DNA of 64,000 bases. It comes from CAYQQQ01 sp964420125 (lineage in GTDB: Bacteria > Actinomycetota > Acidimicrobiia > Acidimicrobiales > Microtrichaceae). The DNA is taken from assembly GCA_964420125.1 (NCBI GenBank), contig CAYQQQ010000009.1:62001-126000 (forward strand), in the 5' to 3' direction. Shown here piece after piece: positions 41,708 to 50,632 of the stretch. The notes beneath the pieces were generated by a model. That model worked only from the letters and a program-made list of their open reading frames with translations. It searched no databases and was not told the origin of the DNA. A program made the position numbers and the translations under genes. Each line of letters begins with the position of its first letter. Position 1 is the stretch's first letter.

Positions 41708-42585
41708 CGCTCGAACACCCGGGGCCGCGTCGGCAGGGTCATGATCTGCCCCGCCCACCACCAGCACCCGGCGACCATCGCGGCCGCGACCACGACGGCG
41801 AGCTGGGCACCCGGCGAGCCGAACGCCGCTGCGCCGTCGCCGAGTCGCAACCCGGCGAGCGCCATGCCGGCGGGCACGATCAGCACGAACCAGCGGGCCA
41901 CCCGTGCCCCCGCCTGGCGGGCGTCGGCCTCCGCCCGGTGGTGGAGGTCGGTCCGGCAGTCGGCGGCCAGTGCGGCGAGGCGGGCGTCCACGTCGCCCCC
42001 GACTTCGTGGGCGACCAGCAGCGTCTCGCACACGGCGTCGGCGATGGGATCGCGCAGCCGCTCCTTGAGCACCCCCAGCATGCGGGCCACGTCGGTGCTC
42101 AAGGCCCACTCCCGGGAGGCCGCTGCGAAGGCCGTTCGGAGCTCCACCGGTCCGCGGGCGCCGACCTCGAGCAGCGCCTGGGGGATCGGGCGTCCGAGTG
42201 CCCCGGTGCGCACCCGGAGGTCGTCGAGCAGTCGTGGCCAGCCTGCGGCGGCGGCGCGCTGCGCTGCGCGCACGCGTCGCCGCCGTCGAGCCGTCGGTGC
42301 CCCCGCCGCCCCCAGCCCGAGCGCGACGGCGAGCGCGACCGGGATCGAGCACCACAGCGACAACGCGGTGATCGCTGCGGCGATCCCGGCGCCGGCGGCG
42401 AGGTCGGTGCTGGGGATGCTCCGCACGATCGGCACGAGCGGCCGGACCGACGCCAGGACGGCCATCGAGGGTGGATCGTCGCGCTCGCCGTCGCCGTCGC
42501 TGTCGTTGGGCACCGTTCGCGGCGCCCAGGTGAACAGCACCGCCGCGCCCACCGCCGCCAAGGCAGCAGCGAACAGGGAGCTCAT
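41704..42585 (-). CDS. tadB: TadB-like inner membrane platform protein
   Basis: The 293-residue T2SSF-family protein has N-terminal helices, a cytoplasmic helical domain (WPRLLDDLRVRTGALGRPIPQALLEVG ... LLVAHEVGGDVDARLAALAAD) and two C-terminal helices. It is the usual partner of TadC. Its start overlaps the stop of the tadA remnant by four bases, so without tadA translation its expression is probably lowered. Confidence 0.82.
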   Translation of the reverse strand: MSSLFAAALAAVGAAVLFTWAPRTVPNDSDGDGERDDPPSMAVLASVRPLVPIVRSIPSTDLAAGAGIAAAITALSLWCSIPVALAVALGLGAAGAPTARRRRRVRAAQRAAAAGWPRLLDDLRVRTGALGRPIPQALLEVGARGPVELRTAFAAASREWALSTDVARMLGVLKERLRDPIADAVCETLLVAHEVGGDVDARLAALAADCRTDLHHRAEADARQAGARVARWFVLIVPAGMALAGLRLGDGAAAFGSPGAQLAVVVAAAMVAGCWWWAGQIMTLPTRPRVFER

Positions 42586-43020
42586 GGACCCACCTCTCCG
42601 AGTGCGAGCCCGGGCGTGGGGGCACCCAGGACGTGCCGCACCTCGACGCCGGCGCGTCGCATCCGCTCGCCGGCGCGCAGGGGCACCTCCCCGGTCGGGC
42701 TCAGGCCGTCGCGGTCGCGTCGGAACAGCTCGGTGGTGGTGAACTGCACCGACTCGGCGCCTGCGGTGAGGTCCTCGACCGCCACGACCGAGGTGACCTG
42801 CGGTCCGTCGGGACCTCGTTCGGTGTGCACGACGAGGTCGACGGCATCGCTGACGAGCGCGTTCAACGCGGCCATCGGCAGGTCGCGTGCCGTGCCCGAC
42901 AGCTGGGCGACGAACCTGAGGCGAGTGAGCGCCCTGGTTGCGCTGGCGGCGTGGATCGTGGTGTAGCCGGTGACGCCGCTGGAGAGGGTCAGCAGGAAGG
43001 GCAGCGCTTCGGCGTTGCCG
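42582..43020 (-). pseudogene. tadA: 3' remnant of chromosomal tadA ATPase gene, interrupted by element 2
   Basis: The remnant encodes the last 145 or so residues of a TadA/CpaF secretion ATPase, beginning AEALPFLLTLSSGVTGYTTIHAASA, which aligns with AEVLPMLLAMSQGNDGSMCSIHADSS of the intact TadA on element 2. The P-loop, Asp box and Walker B half is missing and is not found anywhere else in the window. The junction is at about 43020, directly after the place where VGEVRG should stand. Upstream codons belong to element 2. Confidence 0.85.
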
Positions 43021-43048
43021 TTCGTTTGTTGCACACGTTGGTTGTTGG

Positions 43049-44707
43049 TTAGGCGACGGCGTGGAGCGTGAACGGGGTGCCGTCGGTGTCGGTGTGCTCG
43101 GGGAGGTGGTCGGTGTTCGGGAGGAGTCCTCGAACCTCGATGCTTGGGATCGTGCGATGGCGCTTGCATGTCGGGCAGATGGTGCCGGTGTGATGTCGCC
43201 GGTACTCGGCGTGTTGGGGTGCGTCGGGGATGAGGCCCTTGCCGGCGCATGTTCCGCAGGTGGTGTGCTCGACGATGGTGACTCGGATGTCGAGTAGCTC
43301 GATGATCCTGGCTTTGAGGTCGGGCGTGGGGTTCATGATCGCTACACGTGCCGAACTGGCGAGGCGGGTGATGCGGTTGATCTGGGTTGCTTCTTCAGCG
43401 CGGGCTGCGGCCCAGTGCAGCACTTGGGTGCGTTGGGTGCGGAGGGCGTCGAGTCTGGATTCGAGTTCCTGTGTGGCGATACGGACGGTGTCGGGGTTGA
43501 CGCCGGAGGCGAGAAGCTCGGCGATCTCGGAGCCGATGGCCTTCTCGAGTCGCCGGATCTTGCGGTCAAGGGTCTGGAGGTCGTCGTTGTTGGCCTTGTC
43601 GTGGTTGGGTCGTACTGCTGCGAGACCGGCGAGGCGCTGGAGGCGGTCGGGGTCAGTGAGTTCAGACGCAACGAGGTCCCAAACGGCCGTCTCGACCGCG
43701 TCGGCGGACACTCGTCGGCAATCGCACCGGTCGGGTCCGCGGTCTGCTGTGCTCATGGAGCATCGGTAGACGCGTCCGCTGCCGTCGGCGCGTGCGTAGG
43801 AGTGCATCGGGTTTCCGCACTCCGATGTGACCCGTCGAGCGAGGAGGAAGGTGTGCTTTCGGTTCGTCGCTCCGCGACCGGTCGAGGACTCGGCGAGTCG
43901 ATCTCGAAGCTGCTGTAGACGTTCCTCGGTGACGATCGCCGGGACAGCGATGGTGTAGGTGCCCGACGACGTGTTGTAGGTCCACGTTCCTGCAATGCCT
44001 CGCGCGGTGGCGAGGATCTCGCGGACTCTGCGGTGGTTCCATCTGGGGGTCCCGGGGTTGGACACCTTCCGCCCGCTGCTGGGTGTGGGTGTGTGGTCGG
44101 TGTTGAGTTCTGCTGCGAGTTCCCAGGTTGTGAGACGGCGATCCACGAGTGCGTGGATCATCCGGCGGATGGTAGCGGCCTCGCTTTCGTTGAGGGCGAG
44201 GCTGCTGTGGCCTTGTGGGTCACGCACGATGCGGTAGCCATAGGGTGCGGCGCCTCCGGGCCAGTGGCCTGCTTCGGCGATGGCGCGAAGTCCACGCGAT
44301 GTGCGCTCGCGGATCTTGCGCCGTTCCTCCTCGGCGATGACACCGCGGATCTGCCGCTCCAGTGTGCCCATCGAGGGCTGGACGAGGTAGACGACCTCCA
44401 CGCTGTGGGTGGCGAGGTCGCGTTCGATGATGAGCCCGTCGACGAGGTCGCGCGAGAGCCGGTCGGGGTCGGTGACGACGACTCGATCGAAGGTTCCTTG
44501 TGCTGCCTCGCTCATGAGGCGCGAGAGTTCGGGGCGGTCGGTTGTGGCACCCGAGATTCCGTCGTCGATGAACGCGCCGACGACGGTCCAGGACTCGGTG
44601 TGGCAGTACGCGTCGCAACGTGCCTGCTGGTCGACGAGGCTGGTACCTCGGTCCGCCTGGTCGTCGGTGGAGACTCTGCAATAGATGGCTGCTCGGACCG
44701 CGCGCAC
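43049..44707 (-). CDS. serine recombinase (integrase of element 2)
   Basis: The 552-residue protein has a resolvase domain with Ser13 in YCRVS, DPDRLSRDLVDGLI, and EEERRKIRERTSRGLRA. The recombinase domain follows (GGAAPYGYRIV ... PRWNHRRVREILATARGIAG), then a zinc ribbon (SECGNPMHS ... YRCSMSTADRGPDRCDC) and a helical region. An extra C-terminal module has CGTCAGKG and CPTCKRH, a second possible zinc site of unusual placement. It starts with GTG at 44707, and its stop lies about 30 bases from the tadA junction. It is only distantly like the recombinase of element 1. Confidence 0.93.
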   Translation of the reverse strand: MRAVRAAIYCRVSTDDQADRGTSLVDQQARCDAYCHTESWTVVGAFIDDGISGATTDRPELSRLMSEAAQGTFDRVVVTDPDRLSRDLVDGLIIERDLATHSVEVVYLVQPSMGTLERQIRGVIAEEERRKIRERTSRGLRAIAEAGHWPGGAAPYGYRIVRDPQGHSSLALNESEAATIRRMIHALVDRRLTTWELAAELNTDHTPTPSSGRKVSNPGTPRWNHRRVREILATARGIAGTWTYNTSSGTYTIAVPAIVTEERLQQLRDRLAESSTGRGATNRKHTFLLARRVTSECGNPMHSYARADGSGRVYRCSMSTADRGPDRCDCRRVSADAVETAVWDLVASELTDPDRLQRLAGLAAVRPNHDKANNDDLQTLDRKIRRLEKAIGSEIAELLASGVNPDTVRIATQELESRLDALRTQRTQVLHWAAARAEEATQINRITRLASSARVAIMNPTPDLKARIIELLDIRVTIVEHTTCGTCAGKGLIPDAPQHAEYRRHHTGTICPTCKRHRTIPSIEVRGLLPNTDHLPEHTDTDGTPFTLHAVA

Positions 44708-44731
44708 GGCACTCCCTCGGGGACTACTGGA

Positions 44732-44956
44732 TCAGCCGAGCCCCTCGGGGCTGGGATCATGGGGAGCAGTCAGCGTGACTGCGAGCAGTGCCGCAAGACT
44801 ATCGGAAGCCGGAGCCCAGGTCGCCGACGCGATGATCGCCGGATGCTCAGGAGCGTCGTCTGGCTCGGGTGCGTGCGCGGCGGCGCGTCGAGCCCCCACG
44901 GGCTCGACGCAGTCGTCCAAGCACTCGGTTCGTGGGTCGATCTTGGTGGCGGGCAT
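44732..44956 (-). CDS. small acidic protein upstream of the element 2 recombinase
   Basis: The ATG at 44956 follows a GAGGAG site. The 74-residue product (MPATKIDPRTECLDDCVEPV ... AAHAPEPDDAPEHPAIIA) has two close cysteines, is acidic, and ends 24 bases before the recombinase GTG, so the two are likely co-transcribed. It might be a directionality factor or regulator, but no motif proves it. Confidence 0.55.
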   Translation of the reverse strand: MPATKIDPRTECLDDCVEPVGARRAAAHAPEPDDAPEHPAIIASATWAPASDSLAALLAVTLTAPHDPSPEGLG

Positions 44957-45027
44957 GAGGACTCCTCGGTCGGCGTGATGGTCTGCCTACATAGGCCCCC
45001 TGAGGAGCCGAGACTTCGCGGTGAATC

Positions 45028-48000
45028 TCAGATTCCGATCGCTCGGTCGGGAACAGCTGGCGCGTCTTGGGGGTGGGCGAGCTCCCACGCGGTGAGTTCG
45101 CCGGTGGATCGGTGGAGGCGTTCGGCGACGGCGAGGTCGGCGGGTGCGGGTGGGATGCGGGGGAGGGCTTCGCCGTCGAGGGGGTTGGCAGCGGCGGTGA
45201 GGTAGAGGTGGTTGGCGTGGCGGCCGCGGGTGATGTCGACATACGTCTCGGCGCGGGTGGCGGTGGCGTCGACTCGGCTGGTGGAGATGTCTCGTGTCGA
45301 CCCCTGGACGGCGTAGGAGGTGAGGGCGTAGGCGTGGTCGATGCCGACCTCGGGACGCCCGGCGGGGGTGCGGTGGTGGTCGAAGAACGATCGGGGGATG
45401 TCGATCGGGCCGATGCCGTCGAAGTCGACGGTGAACGTGTCGTTGGCGGGGTCGCGTCGGTCGTTGTGGGCGGCGACGATGGTGCCGAGGGCTCCGTTGC
45501 GGACATACGCGTGGCGGTCGCCGTTGACGTGGAGGTCGCGGTTGGGGGCGCGGGCAGTGATGCGGTCGCCGACGGCGAAGGCCCGGTCACCGCTGGCGGT
45601 GACCTCCTCGCCGTCGAGTTCGCCGTTCACTCGTCGGAGGAGGTGGGCGAGGCGGTTGAGTTGGCGGCGGGTGCTGTTGCGCCGGTCGACCATCGGGTGG
45701 TCGACGCCGTCGCGGTGGGCGTCCCACCAGCGGCCGAGTACCTGGCGGTACATCTCCAAGTCGTCGGCCACGACGTGAAGGTGTCCGGCCCCGGCGAGCT
45801 GGTCGAAGGCTTCGTCGATCCGCCCCTCCCGGAGTGCTTGGGCGGCGGCGCGGTCGTGGGGGTTCTGGAGGCGGTGGGTGGTGATCAGCTCGGGTGTGTC
45901 GTGTTCGTGTCGTTCGCAGAGGACGCGGAACATGCCTCCGGCCGCGATGGCGCCGTGTTGGGCGGGGTCGCCGATGAGCCGGAGGCTCGCCCCGGTGGCG
46001 GCGGCCATGTCCATGAGGGTGTCGAGATCGCGATCGGACAGCGTGGAGGCCTCGTCGACGACGAGGATCGTCCGTGAGTCCAGCGGCAACGACTGGGGAT
46101 CGGTCTGGACGAGGTACCAGGCGACCGTCTCGCATTCGATCCCGGTCGCCGCCGCCAGCGTCCGCGTCGCTTCACCTTTCACGGCTGCACCGAGCACCCG
46201 GTAGCCGGCGGCGGTCCACGCATCCGCGCACGCGGCGACGGTGGTGGTCTTGCCTGCCCCGGCGCGTCCGATGGCTGCTTGGAAGCGGTGCCCGCGTTGG
46301 CACCACTCGGTCACCAGCCTCCGTTGCTCGCCGGTGAGGCGCGCGTGCTGCTCGAGCGCGGCGTCGACGTGGTGGTCACCGACGAGGTGCGCGCCGCGGT
46401 GCAGTCCCTTGGTGAACCGGGCGGCGATGCGGTCCTGCACGCCGAGCATCTCGACGGTGCTGTAGAGCGGTTTGTCGGCGTCGGTGAGCGCGACCACGTG
46501 TTCGGAGGCGAGGAACCGGTCGGTCAACTCGATCAGCCGGGAGGCGCCACACAACAGCGGCTGGGGCTGTTTGCCGTCGGCGGTGGGCACGGGGTGGTTG
46601 GTCATGGCGACGAGCGCCTCGGAGCGTGAGAACACCGAGCCCCCGGCGCAGATGCCGTCGGGGCTGGCGAGCGACGCGAACAACGCCGCCTCATCGACCT
46701 CCTGGCCCAGGGACCCATGCCCGGTGACGGCGACGAGCGCCTCGGTGGTGAGCCCGTGACGGGCGGCCCGCTCACGCCACGACGCGATCAAGTCATCCGC
46801 TGGCGTGTGGTTCTTGGCCGGGCGGGTCCGCAACACGATGTGTTCGACCTCGCCAGGATGTGCGCCCCGGCCGATCTCCTCTTCGAGTTCGCGGAGGGCG
46901 TCGTCGATCTCGTTGCGGCGTTTCGAGAACTCGCCGACCACTTGGCTGGTGATGCCGTCGATCTCCCAGCCAGACTTACGGCCCGGCCGCCACCGCACGC
47001 CGAGGTCGTTGGTGAGCTGGTGGCGCATCTCGGCGGTCGCGAGCGCCGAGGCGGCCTGGGCGTGGCGATAGAGGCCGCGGGCGTCGAGCGCCCGGTTGGT
47101 GCCGTCGGCGAGGCGGACGGTGTTGGCGATCACGTTGTGGTGATGCGGGAACGGATCGAGCGCGCGGGAGGTGAGGTGCCGGAACGACGCCACCATCCAC
47201 CCCTCACTGCTCACCGGCTTGCCCTTGACCCGACCTACGGCGGCGTGGTCTTCGAGCCAGCCGAGTGTCCAATCGTTCCCGGCCTCGATCGACCCCAGCA
47301 CCGCGGTGCGAGTCGTGGTGCCGCCGAGGAGGGCGAGAACACCGAGGGACTTCTCGGTGGTCAACGTGAGGTCGTAGCCGACGCGCACCGACGGTGGACG
47401 GCGGCGCTCTACGAACTCGGCCAGGTGCTCGCGGGTGACCAGCCACCGCCCCTTGGTGCCGCGGTGGGCGACCAGGAACGCCCGGCGCGGGTGGCGTCCG
47501 GCGGCGAGGGAACGTTCGATCTCGACGCGGTGCTCGTCGTGGTAGCGGGCGAGGCCGCGCAGGAACTGCTTGGTGAGACCAACCAGTCGAGCGGCTTCGG
47601 CCAGGCTCAGCTGATCGTCGGGCGCGCCCAGCGACCGGATCTCTCCCGGATCGACTCCGGTGTCTCGGGCGTGGGAGCACCGTGCGAGCTCGCTGGCACG
47701 AACCCACAGGGACCCGTCACCTTCGACCAGGGGTACGAGGTAGGAATCTCCGGGTTGGCTGAACCGCCTGGTCACAGCGTCAACGGGAGGTCCAACGGGA
47801 GACCGCGCGGGAGGTCGAACGGGAGGTCCGGCCGAATCGGGAGACGCGCCGGGAGGTCGCGCGGGAGGTCCGACCTCGTCTCCCGGCGGGGCTTGGGGAC
47901 CATCAGCCTGTGCGAAGGCACCGAGGGCGACGGCGGTGCCGACGTTGAGCATCCGTTCGACCTCCCGGTGCGACAGCCCGAGGACCGCAGCGGCGTCGGC

Positions 48001-48375
48001 CACGTCGTAGAGCTGCTCCCCGTCGGCTCCGACCTTGGTGTGCGCGCCCGATCCCAACGTCGGCCGGCGCCCAGCAGAGCCGCGGGCGGTGATGAGCCGT
48101 TCGTCGGTGCGAGGGTTCCGACCAGCCAGAACCGCGGCGAAATCCGGTCGCTGCACCACTCCCGTGAGCCCGGAACCGTGGGCCGCCCGACCGAGCCACC
48201 GCCCCGGTTCCTCCCCGCGGTCCGCGTAGTACCGCTCCGGCCCCCCACCGTCCGGGCGTGGCGTGAGGCTCGACGGGGTGGCCTTCGGCGGCGGCTGGAG
48301 GTAGCGGACGATCGCATCCACGACGCGGGCTGCGTCGCCCCGGCCGCCGCCCAGTGGGGTGACCGTGAACTTCAC
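45028..48375 (-). CDS. MobF-family conjugative relaxase-helicase (TraA/TrwC-like)
   Basis: The protein of about 1115 residues starts at a GTG (48375: KFTVTPLGGGRGDAARVV). The relaxase part has YYADRGEEPGRWLG and the divalent-metal histidines DPFPHHHNVIAN (about 405-416), preceded by VGYDLTLTTEKSLGVLALL. Between the N-terminus and that core lies an insert of about 250 residues with two helix-turn-helix-like modules (DVADAAAVLGLSHREVERML; LSLAEAARLVGLTKQFLRGL) and a four-residue-periodic linker. The C-terminal half is a RecD/TraI-type helicase with Walker A GRAGAGKTTT (about 703-712) and ILVVDEAST. It would nick oriT and unwind the strand for transfer. Confidence 0.9.
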   Translation of the reverse strand: MKFTVTPLGGGRGDAARVVDAIVRYLQPPPKATPSSLTPRPDGGGPERYYADRGEEPGRWLGRAAHGSGLTGVVQRPDFAAVLAGRNPRTDERLITARGSAGRRPTLGSGAHTKVGADGEQLYDVADAAAVLGLSHREVERMLNVGTAVALGAFAQADGPQAPPGDEVGPPARPPGASPDSAGPPVRPPARSPVGPPVDAVTRRFSQPGDSYLVPLVEGDGSLWVRASELARCSHARDTGVDPGEIRSLGAPDDQLSLAEAARLVGLTKQFLRGLARYHDEHRVEIERSLAAGRHPRRAFLVAHRGTKGRWLVTREHLAEFVERRRPPSVRVGYDLTLTTEKSLGVLALLGGTTTRTAVLGSIEAGNDWTLGWLEDHAAVGRVKGKPVSSEGWMVASFRHLTSRALDPFPHHHNVIANTVRLADGTNRALDARGLYRHAQAASALATAEMRHQLTNDLGVRWRPGRKSGWEIDGITSQVVGEFSKRRNEIDDALRELEEEIGRGAHPGEVEHIVLRTRPAKNHTPADDLIASWRERAARHGLTTEALVAVTGHGSLGQEVDEAALFASLASPDGICAGGSVFSRSEALVAMTNHPVPTADGKQPQPLLCGASRLIELTDRFLASEHVVALTDADKPLYSTVEMLGVQDRIAARFTKGLHRGAHLVGDHHVDAALEQHARLTGEQRRLVTEWCQRGHRFQAAIGRAGAGKTTTVAACADAWTAAGYRVLGAAVKGEATRTLAAATGIECETVAWYLVQTDPQSLPLDSRTILVVDEASTLSDRDLDTLMDMAAATGASLRLIGDPAQHGAIAAGGMFRVLCERHEHDTPELITTHRLQNPHDRAAAQALREGRIDEAFDQLAGAGHLHVVADDLEMYRQVLGRWWDAHRDGVDHPMVDRRNSTRRQLNRLAHLLRRVNGELDGEEVTASGDRAFAVGDRITARAPNRDLHVNGDRHAYVRNGALGTIVAAHNDRRDPANDTFTVDFDGIGPIDIPRSFFDHHRTPAGRPEVGIDHAYALTSYAVQGSTRDISTSRVDATATRAETYVDITRGRHANHLYLTAAANPLDGEALPRIPPAPADLAVAERLHRSTGELTAWELAHPQDAPAVPDRAIGI
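47784..47870. repeat. 12-bp periodic repeats inside the relaxase gene linker
   Basis: CGGGAGGTC or close variants start at 47784, 47796, 47808, 47820, 47838, 47850 and 47862, so the spacing is 12 bases with one 18-base step. In the relaxase frame they encode a Pro/Arg/Val-rich repeat (RPPARSPVGPPV). The same motif forms a second array at 49122-49216. Confidence 0.75.
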
Positions 48376-48514
48376 CGGAGACCGCCAACGGGAGGCGCAG
48401 CAGGTTTCCCGGAGGGAAACCTGCAAATGTGTGCGCGCCGGATCTGCTGTTCGGCACCGATGAACGCGACCGAGACGACGGGTGTTCCGGGAGAGCCGTT
48501 CCGGCGGGTGAAGC

Positions 48515-49060
48515 TCATCGCCCGAGCGCCTTGCCCTGAGGGGCGAGCCCGTCGGTGGGTCGACCGGAACTGTGCTGGATGTGGTCGAGCCGAGCGGTGA
48601 TCGACGCGACGTTCGCTTGGTGCTGAGCCAGGTCGTCGATCTGCTCGAGGTGGGTGCCGAAGAGCCGTTCGTGGGCTTCACGGGTCCACTGCGGCACCCG
48701 CTCCAGCTGGTGGGGGGTGAGCGGGGAGACCTGGCGGAAGACCTCCAGCCCGGCGCCGTCCGGATCTGGTCGGGCGAGCCGGTACTGCACGAGCCGGTTC
48801 ATGGTGCTCATCAGCCGGCTGCGCTCGCCCACACCCCGACCGAGACCGAGCGAACGAGACAGCTCCGCGGCCCGGATCTCGCCGGGCGTGTTGTCGGCCC
48901 ACAGAACCGGCATCCGACGGAGCAGCAAGGTCGAGCTCGGCCCGACGACAGCCGACCAGCACTGCTCGAGGTAGGGGTCGCTCAGGTCGAACCCGACGCG
49001 CCGCACGCGGGTGTCGGGGTGGTCGACCGGGGTGAACCGCAGGAGCTGATCACGTTCCAT
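48515..49060 (-). CDS. uncharacterised protein next to the relaxase gene
   Basis: The ATG at 49060 opens a 181-residue protein (MERDQLLRFTPVDHPDTRVRR) with SDPYLEQCWSAVVGPSSTLLLRRMP and a helix-rich second half (ELSRSLGLGRGVGERSRLMSTMNRLVQYRLAR) that may form a winged-helix-like DNA-binding unit. Position upstream of a MobF gene on the same strand suggests a relaxosome or replication accessory. 139 bases separate it from the relaxase start. Confidence 0.65.
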   Translation of the reverse strand: MERDQLLRFTPVDHPDTRVRRVGFDLSDPYLEQCWSAVVGPSSTLLLRRMPVLWADNTPGEIRAAELSRSLGLGRGVGERSRLMSTMNRLVQYRLARPDPDGAGLEVFRQVSPLTPHQLERVPQWTREAHERLFGTHLEQIDDLAQHQANVASITARLDHIQHSSGRPTDGLAPQGKALGR

Positions 49061-49121
49061 GCCCCCGTAGGCCCCACGACGGGGTCCGCAGCGCGCGATG
49101 GCAGCACCGGAATCTGGTGAA

Positions 49122-49216
49122 CGGGAGGTCCAACGGGAGGCCGGACCTCCGGACGGGAGGCAACCGACCAGAGATTCTCGAAACGGGAGATCGAACGGGA
49201 GGTCGAGCGGGAGGTG
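49122..49216. repeat. second CGGGAGGTC repeat array, upstream of the sigma-like gene
   Basis: Copies or near copies start at 49122, 49134, 49154, 49184, 49196 and 49208, mostly 12 bases apart, matching the array inside the relaxase gene in unit and spacing. Here they lie in the divergent gap between the 49060 (minus) and 49288 (plus) gene starts. This makes the region a candidate oriT or iteron site. Confidence 0.65.
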
Positions 49217-49224
49217 CCACGCGG

Positions 49225-49278
49225 ACCCTCCTGGTGCTCAACGACACCAGGACCCTCCTGGTGCTCAACGACACCAGG
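49225..49278. repeat. two tandem 27-bp units, each a hairpin
   Basis: A 27-base unit is repeated exactly (49225-49251 and 49252-49278). Within each, CCTGGTG pairs with CACCAGG around an eight-base loop. The copies end ten bases before the sigma-like gene ATG, so they sit in its leader and could be a transcription- or translation-control site, or part of oriT. Confidence 0.75.
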
Positions 49279-49287
49279 AGGCTTCAG

Positions 49288-49968
49288 ATGGCCGAGATCC
49301 TGCGATCCCTCAACAGAGAGTGGTCGGCGATCGCCGACTCCCCGTCCGCAAGGCGAGCGCTGATGCGCTGGTCGGCTACCCACCGAGTGTTCACGTCGGC
49401 CGCAGACCTCGACGAGGTGATCGACCTCGGCTACGACCCCGACGATGGGCCAGAGGTCCGACGGGCACTCGCAGTCTTGGCGCCCGCTGATCATGTTGCG
49501 GCCCGAACTCTGCTCCAAGGACTTCTCGGCGGGCTGTGCAACCTCGCTCACCGAGTCGGGCGGGACGACGACGCGGTCGACGACATCGTCCGGCTCGCCT
49601 GGGAGCGCATCCGCACCTACCCCGCGAGTCGACCCGGATCGGTGTCGGCCAACGTCGTGCTCGACGTCCGCAAGCGCTACCGCCGCGAGCAGGACAGGGA
49701 CAGGCGGACCGACCTGCGGGTGCTTGCCGTCGGACCGGAACGGTCGGCTGAGAACTACGCGATCGGCAACGCCGTGATCGCGGAGCTCATCGAGACAAGC
49801 CGACGGTGCGGCGTCTCGAGTGACGTGCTCGGCACGATCATCCGCAGCCGCGCCGGGGGCGAGTCCATGGCCGACCTCGCCGCCGAGCAGAACGTGTCAG
49901 TCAAGGTGCTGTGGCACCGCCGTTGGCGAGGCGAGGCACGGCTCCGGGCCCAGCCGATCGGTGGGTGA
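49288..49968 (+). CDS. sigma-70-like regulator of element 2
   Basis: From the ATG at 49288 the protein has 226 residues. After an N-terminal helical domain it has a region-2-like stretch (DDAVDDIVRLAWERIRTYP ... NVVLDVRKRYRREQDRDRR) and a C-terminal region-4-like helix-turn-helix (AGGESMADLAAEQNVSVKVLWHRRWRGEARLR). That is the layout of small sigma factors or sigma-like phage and plasmid regulators. Targets are unknown; the relaxase and Tad operons are candidates. The frame is open upstream to 49117 through the repeats, but the ATG gives a more protein-like start. Confidence 0.6.
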   Translation: MAEILRSLNREWSAIADSPSARRALMRWSATHRVFTSAADLDEVIDLGYDPDDGPEVRRALAVLAPADHVAARTLLQGLLGGLCNLAHRVGRDDDAVDDIVRLAWERIRTYPASRPGSVSANVVLDVRKRYRREQDRDRRTDLRVLAVGPERSAENYAIGNAVIAELIETSRRCGVSSDVLGTIIRSRAGGESMADLAAEQNVSVKVLWHRRWRGEARLRAQPIGG

Positions 49969-50122
49969 TGAGTGGGTCCCCCGACTGCTCGGCTGAGAAC
50001 CAGGTCAGGCCCCGTCACCACTGCTGAGAGCGTGCACCGGATGGACAAATGACTCTCTTGCGGAACCTCGTTTGGCTGTCACTCTCAGTGGCCACGTGTT
50101 TCGGAGAGGAGGTGATTCCCCG

Positions 50123-50512
50123 ATGGCAGTAGACGACGACGCAACGGCCGAGCGCTGGGGTGAAATGACGTTGAGCCTCGTGTCGCACCTCATCTCGTCG
50201 AAGTGGGCGGTCCCGGTACTGCTCGTGCTCTCTGCGCGTCCGCTTCGGCGCAAGCAGCTCAAGGTGATGGTGAACGGAATCAATGACGACCGGCTCGATG
50301 CCATGCTGATGCGGCATCAGCGTTGGGGGCTCGTCAACCGGTCGTGGATCGCCGGAACTCGTAGCGACGAACCCGGGTACGCGTTGACTGAGTTGGGGAA
50401 GTCACTGCTCCAAGTCCTCGAACCGCTCGCTGCCTGGCAGGCGGACCACGACGACCAGCTACGTGCGAACCGCCAACGATGGGACGGCGCGCACCCCGCA
50501 ACCGGCCGGTAG
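50123..50512 (+). CDS. HxlR/PadR-like winged-helix regulator
   Basis: The 129-residue protein has the HxlR layout: SHLISSKWAVPVLLVLSARPLRRKQLKVMVNGINDDRLDAMLMRHQRWGLVNR, then YALTELGKSLLQVLEPLAAW. The usual N-terminal cysteine of redox-sensing HxlR proteins is absent. It precedes the Tad operon of element 2 on the same strand and may control it. Confidence 0.75.
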   Translation: MAVDDDATAERWGEMTLSLVSHLISSKWAVPVLLVLSARPLRRKQLKVMVNGINDDRLDAMLMRHQRWGLVNRSWIAGTRSDEPGYALTELGKSLLQVLEPLAAWQADHDDQLRANRQRWDGAHPATGR

Positions 50513-50632
50513 CCCGGCACGTCGGGGTGAACACCGGAAGTCCGGTGTGTTCCCCGGCCGGGCAGGGTGGTTTCCCGTTGTGCCGCCGATCGCGTCGACC
50601 TTGCATGGAGGACTTGGCAGGAAGGAGAAGGG

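Noticed and set aside
42582..43250. A 222-codon minus-strand frame as a complete gene
   Set aside because: The first 75 codons are the shadow of the element 2 recombinase in another frame; only the part from about 43020 down is TadA sequence.
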